From NCBI GenBank assembly GCA_013298865.1, contig JAAFJL010000001.1, positions 39,739-103,738 of the forward strand: 64,000 bases of DNA, given 5' to 3'. The position numbers and the translations under genes are program-made. Positions 56,071-64,000 of this stretch are shown piece by piece (the stretch's first letter is position 1; every line of letters starts with the position of its first letter). The DNA comes from Cytophagales bacterium. Its GTDB lineage: Bacteria > Bacteroidota > Bacteroidia > Cytophagales > Spirosomataceae. The notes below the pieces were generated by a model. It was given only the letters and a program-made list of their open reading frames with translations, had not been told where the DNA came from and searched no databases.

Positions 56071-57042
56071 ATACTTGATTGCCTCATCTAATAATTTTTG
56101 CTTATCAATCGGTACTACGCCTACATATTCACAAACTAAGCCACCTCCCAAATTGGCAAGTTGTGCAATTGTCTCGGCAGGAAGCCCCAAAGCCACACAG
56201 CAAGCAGCTATTGAAATGACGGTATCGCCCGCACCAGAGACATCCGAAATTTGTCTAATATGTGCAGGAATATGATTTTTTTCTCCTTGATAATCTATAT
56301 AAACTCCTCTTTCTGAGAGTGTTATAAATGCCCCCTCAAGATTAAGCATCTCTTTCAACTTACTTACAGCCGCTTCTAATTCATCCGTATTTTTTACATC
56401 AAAATTAATATTTAGCCCTTCTCTAAGTTCCTTTAAATTTGGTTTAAAAAGTGTTGTATTCTCGTAATGAAGGAAGTTTCGTTTCTTAGGATCAACAACG
56501 GTTGGGATATTTTTTTGATTGGCAAAAGTTGTAATTTCTGTAATTAACTCTTTGGAAATCACACCTTTATCGTAGTCTTCAAAAATAATAACGTCTGCAT
56601 TTTGGGCTAAATTTTTAATTTTCTCAGAAAGACTATCTTTCTCATTATCAGTGATTTGTTTATCGGTTTCAGTATCAACCCTCACTACTTGTTGCGACCC
56701 TGCAATGATTCGTTCTTTAATCGTAGTGATTCTGGTTTCAGATTGAATGATGCCTTCCGTAGAAAGTTTACTTTCTTCTAAAAGTTGTATTAATTGAAAT
56801 CCAGCAGCGTCATCACCAATCACAGAACAGATAATTGCCTCAGCACCAAGGGCTTGGACGTTCATTAGTACATTGCCAGCACCACCCAGACGAGCTTCAC
56901 GGCGTTTCACATTCACAACTGGCACAGGTGCTTCAGGTGAGATTCTATCTACTTTTCCCCAGATGTAAGCGTCAATCATGATGTCCCCAATAATGAGGAC
57001 TTTAAGTTTATTAAACTGTTCAAAAATTGTTGAAATGGTCAT
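56065..57042 (-). CDS. rfaE1: D-glycero-beta-D-manno-heptose-7-phosphate kinase
   Basis: 325 residues, the kinase half of HldE as a separate protein (HldA-like). It phosphorylates heptose-7-phosphate to the 1,7-bisphosphate for ADP-heptose and LPS inner core. A PfkB/ribokinase fold: VLIIGDIMIDAYIWGKVDRI then SPEAPVPVVNVKRREARLGG (typical RfaE), AGNVLMNVQALGAEAIICSV, and the anion-hole motif DVSGAGDTVISIAACCVALG with catalytic Asp. The cytidylyltransferase half is absent; a separate gene elsewhere would be needed. Monocistronic on the minus strand. Confidence 0.93.
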   Translation of the reverse strand: MTISTIFEQFNKLKVLIIGDIMIDAYIWGKVDRISPEAPVPVVNVKRREARLGGAGNVLMNVQALGAEAIICSVIGDDAAGFQLIQLLEESKLSTEGIIQSETRITTIKERIIAGSQQVVRVDTETDKQITDNEKDSLSEKIKNLAQNADVIIFEDYDKGVISKELITEITTFANQKNIPTVVDPKKRNFLHYENTTLFKPNLKELREGLNINFDVKNTDELEAAVSKLKEMLNLEGAFITLSERGVYIDYQGEKNHIPAHIRQISDVSGAGDTVISIAACCVALGLPAETIAQLANLGGGLVCEYVGVVPIDKQKLLDEAIKYL

Positions 57043-57086
57043 TGACTTTTTTCGATGTTCGATTTTTGATTTTCGATGTTAGGCGT

Positions 57087-57228
57087 TGTTTAAAATAACC
57101 TATAATGAAATTAAGTTATGAATTCGCCCAAATGAAACTTAGAGATATAGAGGATTAGAGAAAAAGTAAAATATTAACTCTAAATCTCTAATCCTCTAAG
57201 TTAAATTGTTATAGGTTATTTTTAACTC
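57087..57228. repeat. 142-bp inverted repeat H
   Basis: TTTAAAATAACCTATAATGA pairs with TTGTTATAGGTTATTTTTAA, and inside, AACTTAGAGATATAGAGGAT pairs loosely with ATCTCTAATCCTCTAAGTT. It lies just upstream of the heptose kinase start. It does not have the ATAGCA apex. Confidence 0.65.
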
Positions 57229-57353
57229 ACTCCTTAGTTAAAATCCGATTTTCAAATAATCCTGTTGATATTTTTACACAAAGTTAATTCTCATTCTTTC
57301 ATTTTTAAGTCTTCATTTTTAATTCTTCATTTCAAGCGGTTTTCATTTTAAAC

Positions 57354-57385
57354 AAAAAACCTTGCTGAGAGTCTCGGCAAGGTTT
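57354..57385 (-). terminator. Orphan minus-strand terminator
   Basis: AAACCTTGC/GCAAGGTTT stem with an inner GAG/CTC; on the minus strand it is followed by TTTTTTGTTT, an intrinsic terminator. No minus-strand gene is seen between here and 57786. It could end a small RNA or antisense transcript, or serve as a barrier in front of the T9SS gene. Confidence 0.65.
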
Positions 57386-57785
57386 ACGTAATCAAGCATT
57401 TATATAAAGATTTTAAATTCTTATCTGAAAACTCTAAAAATTACCGCTTAATAACAATTGAAAATTATTGATTTAAGAGATAGAAATATTTAGTAATTTG
57501 GCTATGTCAATTTCAAATATAATGAAAAAGTTATATTTTTTAATGTTTAGTTCCAAAAAATATATTTTCTCCATTGATTCCAAATCAGATATTGACATTT
57601 TATACCTCTTTAACTATTTGATAACAAAGCTCTTAGAATGTCAAAAAGAGTTTGTGTTATGATTTCAAGTTTCCAGTATTCTCAATTCAACTTGCTACTA
57701 TTTCTTTAAGAATCCACCCTTTCTTTCACTGAAAGGAGTCTTGCTTTGTGGTCAACGACTTACAAAAACTCTTCAAAATATTATT

Positions 57786-60700
57786 ATGAAAAAACAATTA
57801 CAATTCACGGCATTCGTGCTGTTTTTATTTTTTTGCTCATTTGTAGGATTCGGACAAAGAAGACCTTCTGTTATTTATAGTCCAACAGGTTTTGCGGGTA
57901 GTAAATCAAATGTTATTTATCGCTGTGCAGGAAGTGCTTTGCCAATTACTATTACCGTAGATGATGGCGGACGAACAGCCGGTGGTGATCCTTGGCAATT
58001 AGTTGTCTATAATATTAATGACCAATTCACTCAAACACTTATTGCTACTATTCCAGCAGGAACTACAAATGTTGCATACCCTTTACCTGCATCTGTCACT
58101 TTAGTAGATGGAGATTATGAGTTTGCTTTGGTAGCCAATGTTGAATCATTTCAAGCTCGTGCTGATGGATTTAGACTGGTAACCATAACACCAGCAGCAA
58201 CTATTTCAGGTAATACTGATTTTTGTAGAGGGGGTAATGTAACCCAAACGGCAACGCCCACACCCCTAACAATTGGTGATACTGAGATTCCAGAGACTGC
58301 TTTTGCTAAAAGTTACCAATGGAGAGACGGCTCTAATACACTGAATACCAATTCATTAACTTACACTCCTACTTTAGCAGGAACTTATAGTTTTGTGTAT
58401 TCGATTACAAATACAACTGCTATTATCACAAACTCAGGAACTTGTACAAGTACTACGCCAACAACTATCACAGGAGTTACTCCAACCATTACAGGTTTTA
58501 GCAGAAATCCAAATAGCATTTGTGCAGGACAAGATTTTACACTTTCTGCAACGGTTTCTCCATCAGGCGGTACTTATGACTGGGTACAAACTCAGGGAAC
58601 AGGTTCATTTTCTTCAACTTCTCAAAGTCCAACTATCAATAAACCGAGCGGTTTTTATAATTTTAGCCTAACATATTCTTTGAGTGGATGTACAACCTCT
58701 GCTTCAGTAGGTAGTTTTTCTGTAAATCCAACACCTGCGACGCCAACAAATACTGCCAATCAAACGGCTTGTTTTAATGACGCAACTATTACTTTATTGG
58801 GTGGTTGCGAAAGAGGGGAAACTATTCAGTGGTACTGGAATCAAGGAACTTCAGTTTCTACTTTATTGATTTCTAATATATTTAATGTTCCTACTGCAAA
58901 TGTTGGTACAGCACAAACTTATGATTTTAGTGCAAATTGTAAATCGGGTTCTTGCGAGAGTGCTTTTACCAGAATCAGCGTACAAACTTCTGGTCCAGCC
59001 GCACCAGTGGCATCAGGTGCGAGCGTATGTACAGGTGGAACTGTTACCCTAACAGCCACAGGTTGTACAGGCGGAACTTTAACATGGTTTAACGCAAGCC
59101 CACCACCATCACCTTTAAATGGACCACTTGCAGCGACCAATCCATCTGTAACAATGCCAGTTGGTGTAGGTAGTTATTATGCTACTTGTACACAGGGAAA
59201 TTGTGTTTCAGCAAATAGTAATACGGTACAAGTCACGGCTATTGCTACTCCAACGGTTTCAGTTATTAGTAGAAATCCACAAAGTATTTGTGCTGGGCAA
59301 GATTTTACATTATCCGTGACTGTAAACCCAACTGGAGGTACTTATTCTTGGACACAAACTCAGGGAGCAGGTTCTTTTTCTTCAACATCTCAAAGCCCCA
59401 CGATTAATAAACCTGCGGGATTTTATAGTTTTGGTTTAACATATTCTTTAAATGGTTGTACCGTTGGAGCTGCTACAGGTAGTTTTTCGGTAAATTCTAC
59501 CCCAGCAACTCCAACTTCTAATGGCACAAGTATTTGTTCAGGAAGTAGCACAACATTAAGTATTTCAAATTGTACAGGCAGTAGCACAGTTACTTGGTAT
59601 GCTTCAAATGACCCATTGGATTTAACAGCCTTAGCAACAGGGAGTTACTCAACGCCAGTCTTAACAAATACTACAACTTATTATGCTTCTTGTAAACTTT
59701 TTGGTTGCGAAAGTACCAGAGGTGCAGTAACGGTTTCTGTAATTTCAACAGCTACGCCAACAGCAGTAGGTGGTACTATTTGCCCAGGACAAACAACTGT
59801 ACTAACAACTTCCTCTTGTGCAGTAGCCAACCAAACGTGGTACCGAGTATTAATAGACGGGGGAAAGATTTATTCGCCAGTAAATATGTCGGCAGGAGTG
59901 GGTGTCGGTACTTATGTCGTAGAATGTTCCAATGGAAATTGTGTTTCGCCAAAAAGTAATGAAGTAGATGTTACAGAATCATCAAAAATAGTTATTACAG
60001 TCGCCCCAGTAAATATCAATTCTGGAAATACCGCTAACCTCGTAGCCGTTGGTTGCACAGGCGGTACAGTTACTTGGTATGCAAGTACCACAAGTCCCTC
60101 AATTTTATTTACTGGAGCAAGTTTCACAACCCCAATACTTACAGCCAATGCTTCATATTATGCAGTCTGTGCAATCAGTGGTAGTTGTACAAGTGACAGA
60201 ACTTTAGGAACGGTCAATGTAAACACAGACCCATGCTTGAACACAACCCTTTTGGCAAATGCAGGTTTAGGAGGTTCATTCACAGGAACACAAACATATA
60301 ATCTTGCAGGCGTAACAACCGCAAGCGGAGGAAGACCCCCATATTCTTATTCTTGGACGACAACGCCTTCAGGAGTATCAATCAATACAACTACTTTCGG
60401 AGCAACAACAGCCAATCCAATCATTGGCGTATTCAACCAAAATACAAGCGTAAATCTAAGTGTAATAGATGCTAATAGTTGTGTGGCAACTTCATCTGCC
60501 AGCATCAACTTTGCCAATTGTACACTTTCTGCTTCTGTAACTGGTACAGGAACACTTTGTGCAACAGGGTCAAGTAGTTTAACATTAGGTCTAAATGTTT
60601 CTGGAACAAGCCCTTCCAGTAGCCTAACCTACCAATGGAGTCGTACTGTGGGTGCTATCACAACTGCCCTCGGAACATCTTCAACCCAAACCGCAACCGC

Positions 60701-63626
60701 AGCAGGAACTTATCAATGTCTGATAACCGATGGTTTCAATGGGTGTACCTACCCCGCAAGCGGAACAGTTTCGGCATCAGTTTTGGGTTCACCAACGATT
60801 CCCGTGCCAGCAACCATTCTTGGTATAGGTAGCACAACACTCACTTTACAAGGGTGTAATGGAACTTCCGTTGCATGGTACAATGCTTCTAATACTTTAT
60901 TACAATCGGGGCTAAGTTATACAACAACGTCACTTACCACAACTACATCATACTATGCAATTTGTTCAGATGCCACTTGTTCGGTTAGGGCAGATGTAAC
61001 TGTTACTGTGATTCCCGCACCCAATGCACCAAGTGTAACTTCTGCTGAAATTTGCGGAACAGGAACAGGAACACTCTCTGCTAATGGTTGTGGTGGAACT
61101 GTAAATTGGTATGATGTAGCCACAGGCGGAACATCTTTAGGTTCAGGGACATCATTTACAACACCTCAAAAAAGTGTAACCTCAGATTTTTTTGCAGAAT
61201 GTGTAGTGAACGGAGCAGCAAGTTTGACTCGTGGAAGAGGAGTACTTACCGTAAAAGCATTTCCCTACGCTGCCATCAATCATTTAGGTAATTTACAGTT
61301 TTGCGAAGGAGGAAGTACAAAACTTACCGCCACTAATGACCTTGATGTAAGAGGTTTTCAGTGGAAACGAAACGGCGTAAATATCAATGGAGCAAATAAT
61401 AGAGACTATATCGCTACTCAGAGTGGTTCATATACAGTAGTCAACTCAAATGATGGTTGTTCAAGAGAATCTTCACCCAAAATTGTAGATGTAGTTGCAA
61501 TCTTGAAAGCTCCACTTATTACTCCCCAAGGACCAACAGGTTTCTGCCCTGGCAATGGAGTACAAATTACATCAAATGTATCAGGGCAAACAGTTTATGA
61601 ATATCGTTGGTATAGAAACGGAACAAGAATAAGTACAGCATCAGCCTATGGGGCAGACCAAGGAGGTAACTATGATTTGAGAATTGTCAATGCTTTAGGT
61701 TGCGAATCACCAGCATCAAACGTAGTACCAGTAACGGTTTATCCTGTACCAAATGCTCCTAAAATTTATATAGACGGACTCAATAAGTTTTGTGATAATG
61801 AAGGCAAATCGTCAACCCTCTCAACAGACGCAGCAGCTTCTTATGAATGGACAAATTTTGACGGCACAAGATATACATCTCAGAATGTTCCAAATCTAAC
61901 CAAGTATTCGATTTTTACTTTAAAAGTCAAAAATCAATTTGGCTGTGTGTCGCCACCATCAGTATATGAAATTGTTGTTTTCAAAGCTCCAGATGCCCCA
62001 ACTATCATTCCAGATGGTGCAGTTACTTTATGTCTTGGCAAAAGTGTAAAATTGACTTCCTCACAAGATGGAGCAAACTATGAATGGTCTTCAGGCGAAA
62101 AAACTAAAACCATAACCCCAGATGTCTCAAAAGTAGGAACATTGAAATATACATTGAAGATTACAGACGGAAATGGATGTACTTCAAAATCATCAGAAAA
62201 TCTATCTGTAACCATAAATCCAAATCCAGCAAAGCCTGTGGTTTCAGCAGATGGCACACTTACTTTTTGTGATGCTGACCAAACAAATCTGACATCAACA
62301 CAAGAAGAAACTTACCAATGGAATAATGGTGAAAAAACCCGTGGCATAAAACCACGAAAATCAGGTACATATTCATTAAATGTGACCAATAAATTTGGTT
62401 GTGTTTCACCAGAATCAGACCCAACAATAATTATAGTAAATCAAAGTCCAGCACCACCCAAAGTTACAATTAATGGGTTGTCAGAATTTTGTGCAGACAA
62501 ACAAACAGAACTCCTCTCAACTGATGACGGTACAGTAACAGAATACCTCTGGAATGCCGATGCCAACAACGCAACAACTTCTAAAGTCATCGTAAAAAAG
62601 ACAGGACTGTATTTTCTTTCTGTAAAAAACAAATTTGGTTGCTCAGTCAAATCAAATGAAGTTGCGATAAAAGTAAACCCGCTGCCAGCCAAACCAGTAA
62701 TCTCAGCAAGTGGAGCAATTACTTTTTGTGATGGAGGAGATGTAACCCTGACATCAACCCAAGAAAAAATATATGATTGGAATTCAAAAGCAAATACCCG
62801 TACTATAAAAGTCACAAAATCGGGTAGTTTCACAGTAATTGTCATCAATGAATTTGGGTGTATTTCTCCAGTGTCTGATGCTTTATTAGTAACAGTTAAT
62901 CCAAATCCAGTAAAACCTATCATCACACCAGACGGAGCCTTGATTTTTTGTGCAGATAGTAAAGTCAATTTAACATCAAGCACCGAAGCCAAATATAAAT
63001 GGAGTACTGGCGAAACAGCAAAAACTATCACCATAGATAAAGATGGAAGTTTTACAGTACAAGTAACCAACCAATTTGGATGTATTTCGCCCATTTCAGA
63101 GCCAATAATTACAGAAGTAAAACCTTTACCAGTAACTCCAACTTTAGCAAGATTCGGAGCATTTAACCTTAGAGCCACCAGTTCAGGTCCAGTTAATGGA
63201 TATGAATGGAAATCAGGTAGTAATACTTTCTCAGAAAAAGGAGATATTCTGAAAGCGTCTGCAGATGCTCCTTACACAACAAGAAGTTTTATTATTTACA
63301 AAATCCCAACTGGCGAACTAACTTGTTTTTCACAACCAGCCAACTTTCAATTTTCAGCAGATCCAGACCTAAAAGGATTTGCAGTATTTCCAAATCCGAG
63401 TAAAGGTTCAAAGATTACCATCGAAACTCAGCAAAATCTCAAGAATGTAAGAATTAGTTTATATGACCGTTTAGGACGAAGGTTATTCCTCAGTGATTTA
63501 ATCCAAACAATAGATAGACAATATGAATTAACGCTAACATTAAATCAGTTAATTGAAGGTGACTATATTTTATTGCTTGAAGCTGACAATTTCAGAGCCA
63601 CACGATGGGTACTGATTGATAGATAG
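57786..63626 (+). CDS. 1946-residue Ig-like repeat surface protein with T9SS type A sorting domain
   Basis: The ATG at 57786 gives a clean signal peptide (MKKQLQFTAFVLFLFFCSFV then GFGQ); a start at 57741 would add 15 residues before it. The body is Ser/Thr/Gly-rich Ig-like modules. In the first half, two ~65-residue segments (around 58500-58690 and 59270-59460) are close direct repeats (RNP.SICAGQDFTLS, GTY.W.QTQG.GSFSSTSQSP then TINKP.GFY.F.LTYSL). The second half has at least eight ~80-residue modules (P.KP.I...G...FC....V.LTST then W..G...T, F.V.V.N.FGC.SP.S) with paired Cys. The end (LKGFAVFPNPSKGSKITIET, RISLYDRLGRRLFLSDL, EGDYILLLEADNFRATRWVL) is a T9SS type A domain. Likely an adhesin or extracellular matrix protein; paralogue of the protein at 46655-50104. 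Confidence 0.92.
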   Translation: MKKQLQFTAFVLFLFFCSFVGFGQRRPSVIYSPTGFAGSKSNVIYRCAGSALPITITVDDGGRTAGGDPWQLVVYNINDQFTQTLIATIPAGTTNVAYPLPASVTLVDGDYEFALVANVESFQARADGFRLVTITPAATISGNTDFCRGGNVTQTATPTPLTIGDTEIPETAFAKSYQWRDGSNTLNTNSLTYTPTLAGTYSFVYSITNTTAIITNSGTCTSTTPTTITGVTPTITGFSRNPNSICAGQDFTLSATVSPSGGTYDWVQTQGTGSFSSTSQSPTINKPSGFYNFSLTYSLSGCTTSASVGSFSVNPTPATPTNTANQTACFNDATITLLGGCERGETIQWYWNQGTSVSTLLISNIFNVPTANVGTAQTYDFSANCKSGSCESAFTRISVQTSGPAAPVASGASVCTGGTVTLTATGCTGGTLTWFNASPPPSPLNGPLAATNPSVTMPVGVGSYYATCTQGNCVSANSNTVQVTAIATPTVSVISRNPQSICAGQDFTLSVTVNPTGGTYSWTQTQGAGSFSSTSQSPTINKPAGFYSFGLTYSLNGCTVGAATGSFSVNSTPATPTSNGTSICSGSSTTLSISNCTGSSTVTWYASNDPLDLTALATGSYSTPVLTNTTTYYASCKLFGCESTRGAVTVSVISTATPTAVGGTICPGQTTVLTTSSCAVANQTWYRVLIDGGKIYSPVNMSAGVGVGTYVVECSNGNCVSPKSNEVDVTESSKIVITVAPVNINSGNTANLVAVGCTGGTVTWYASTTSPSILFTGASFTTPILTANASYYAVCAISGSCTSDRTLGTVNVNTDPCLNTTLLANAGLGGSFTGTQTYNLAGVTTASGGRPPYSYSWTTTPSGVSINTTTFGATTANPIIGVFNQNTSVNLSVIDANSCVATSSASINFANCTLSASVTGTGTLCATGSSSLTLGLNVSGTSPSSSLTYQWSRTVGAITTALGTSSTQTATAAGTYQCLITDGFNGCTYPASGTVSASVLGSPTIPVPATILGIGSTTLTLQGCNGTSVAWYNASNTLLQSGLSYTTTSLTTTTSYYAICSDATCSVRADVTVTVIPAPNAPSVTSAEICGTGTGTLSANGCGGTVNWYDVATGGTSLGSGTSFTTPQKSVTSDFFAECVVNGAASLTRGRGVLTVKAFPYAAINHLGNLQFCEGGSTKLTATNDLDVRGFQWKRNGVNINGANNRDYIATQSGSYTVVNSNDGCSRESSPKIVDVVAILKAPLITPQGPTGFCPGNGVQITSNVSGQTVYEYRWYRNGTRISTASAYGADQGGNYDLRIVNALGCESPASNVVPVTVYPVPNAPKIYIDGLNKFCDNEGKSSTLSTDAAASYEWTNFDGTRYTSQNVPNLTKYSIFTLKVKNQFGCVSPPSVYEIVVFKAPDAPTIIPDGAVTLCLGKSVKLTSSQDGANYEWSSGEKTKTITPDVSKVGTLKYTLKITDGNGCTSKSSENLSVTINPNPAKPVVSADGTLTFCDADQTNLTSTQEETYQWNNGEKTRGIKPRKSGTYSLNVTNKFGCVSPESDPTIIIVNQSPAPPKVTINGLSEFCADKQTELLSTDDGTVTEYLWNADANNATTSKVIVKKTGLYFLSVKNKFGCSVKSNEVAIKVNPLPAKPVISASGAITFCDGGDVTLTSTQEKIYDWNSKANTRTIKVTKSGSFTVIVINEFGCISPVSDALLVTVNPNPVKPIITPDGALIFCADSKVNLTSSTEAKYKWSTGETAKTITIDKDGSFTVQVTNQFGCISPISEPIITEVKPLPVTPTLARFGAFNLRATSSGPVNGYEWKSGSNTFSEKGDILKASADAPYTTRSFIIYKIPTGELTCFSQPANFQFSADPDLKGFAVFPNPSKGSKITIETQQNLKNVRISLYDRLGRRLFLSDLIQTIDRQYELTLTLNQLIEGDYILLLEADNFRATRWVLIDR

Positions 63627-63685
63627 AAAATAGTGTGTCAAAACAGAAAGTTTAAACAACTTCATAATTCAAAATAGATTTTGCC

Positions 63686-63747
63686 CAAGTCCTTGTTAAA
63701 ATGTTAGATCTCAAAATGTAGTTAATCTAAATTTTAGCAAGGACTTG
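63686..63747 (+). terminator. Long terminator hairpin after giant T9SS gene
   Basis: CAAGTCCTTG, then TAAAAT.TTAGAT, pairs with ATCTAAATTTTA and CAAGGACTTG across a ~17-base loop. It lies 60 bases after the stop codon. The T-tract is weak (TCCTTTAG), so it may act mainly as a 3'-end stabiliser. Confidence 0.7.
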
Positions 63748-63863
63748 TCCTTTAGTAAAAAGAAGAACCAAAAAATTTTCATTTTTTTTTTGAAACGTAA
63801 GTGCCTGAAAAGGAGTGTTTTGTAAAATATTTTACAAAAAAGGTAAGTTTTTTTGCGTAGATT

Positions 63864-63895
63864 TTTGGTAGTTAAAAAATAAAGGTGAATCTTTG
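63864..63895 (+). promoter_or_regulatory. Strong promoter, probably of an rRNA operon
   Basis: TTTG at 63864-63867, 20 bases, AATCTTTG at 63888-63895 (one mismatch to TAnnTTTG), preceded by a T/A-rich tract like an UP element. The transcript would start ~63902 in GCACTCCC. Confidence 0.6.
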
Positions 63896-64000
63896 CACTC
63901 CCAAACGGGTAACAGTAACGGAAGAGTTATTGTAACGAAGCCTTAATTAGCGATAATGGAGGTAGAAGAAGTTCTTTGGAATATTGGTAAGAGAGAGAAA
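63896..64000 (+). other. Probable rRNA operon leader, cut by window end
   Basis: After the promoter comes an untranslated-looking leader containing GAAGTTCTTTGGAATATTGG (from 63969), close to the GTTCTTTGACATATTGG-type sequence that precedes 16S rRNA genes in many Bacteroidota and resembles a boxA antitermination site. The 16S gene itself is not inside the window, so this is inference from the leader alone. Confidence 0.55.

Noticed and set aside
55009..57042. DoxX, McrC-like and heptose kinase genes as one defence island
   Set aside because: Functions are unrelated and orientations differ; no integrase, no other defence genes.
62441..63178. 245-residue minus-strand open frame inside the giant T9SS gene
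   Set aside because: It is antisense to conserved Ig-like modules and reflects their repeated composition; no start context or family match. Similar antisense frames at 47724-48212 and 58919-60148 were rejected for the same reason.
1..64000. tRNA genes, insertion-sequence transposases and prophage genes
   Set aside because: None was recognised in the gaps or among the encoded proteins. Short or degraded tRNA-like sequences could be missed by eye.

Overview
The window looks like a chromosomal piece of an AT-rich member of the Bacteroidota, probably order Cytophagales. The signs are SusC/FecA-type TonB-dependent receptors with DUF4249 partners, two large Ig-like proteins ending in type IX secretion (T9SS) sorting domains, a DUF5916 outer-membrane protein, Bacteroidota-type promoters (TTTG-N19/20-TAnnTTTG) and almost no Shine-Dalgarno sequences. 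The order and family are inferred from gene content only; no rRNA is inside the window.

Layout. 1-4.9 kb: the 3' part of a TonB receptor, an XRE regulator, a glycosyltransferase-like gene facing a small Cys-rich peptide gene with a double-glycine leader, and a second XRE regulator. 4.8-9.8 kb (minus strand): a second TonB receptor, then DUF4249 and Kelch-like lipoproteins. 10-16.4 kb: S41 peptidase, PlsY, M20 dipeptidase, VOC protein, DUF2911 protein and a TlpA-like thioredoxin. 16.4-21.2 kb: methyltransferase, ECF sigma factor, Cys-rich anti-sigma-like protein, Gmk, NadD and an SDR protein. 21.2-23.5 kb: an amber-interrupted small ORF overlapping an unusual soluble Clp-type AAA / FtsH-type protease fusion. 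23.6-35 kb: UvrC, a coiled-coil membrane protein, a thioredoxin, an extended D-Ala-D-Ala ligase, mannose-1-phosphate guanylyltransferase, free-Met-R-sulfoxide reductase, a DUF3291 protein and a SNF2 helicase.

35.6-45.1 kb is the most interesting part. A lipoprotein, a multi-pass membrane protein, a NarL-class histidine kinase and a LuxR-type response regulator are followed by a second degenerate response regulator, a 55-residue candidate precursor peptide, a polyprenyl-synthetase/class II terpene-cyclase fusion, a membrane M50 protease with a PqqD/RRE-like N-terminus, a radical SAM/SPASM enzyme and an IPP isomerase. I read this as a RiPP pathway joined to isoprenoid chemistry, possibly a signalling circuit with the logic of Bacillus ComQXPA (kinase, regulator, peptide, isoprenyl enzyme). 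The individual gene families are visible; the joint function is inference.

45.1-64 kb: DivIC-like protein, BNR protein, T9SS Ig-like protein, ferredoxin-type reductase, DUF5916 protein, DoxX, a lone McrC-like gene, heptose-7-phosphate kinase, a 1946-residue T9SS Ig-like protein and, at the right edge, what looks like the promoter and leader of an rRNA operon.

Intergenic DNA is rich in long hairpins. Four of them (7.2, 17.4, 18.5 and 50.5 kb) form one family: each is 160-161 bp, with inverted ends and a shared apex motif starting 74-76 bases after the left end, but stems that differ while remaining self-complementary. No transposase, CRISPR array or tRNA was recognised.
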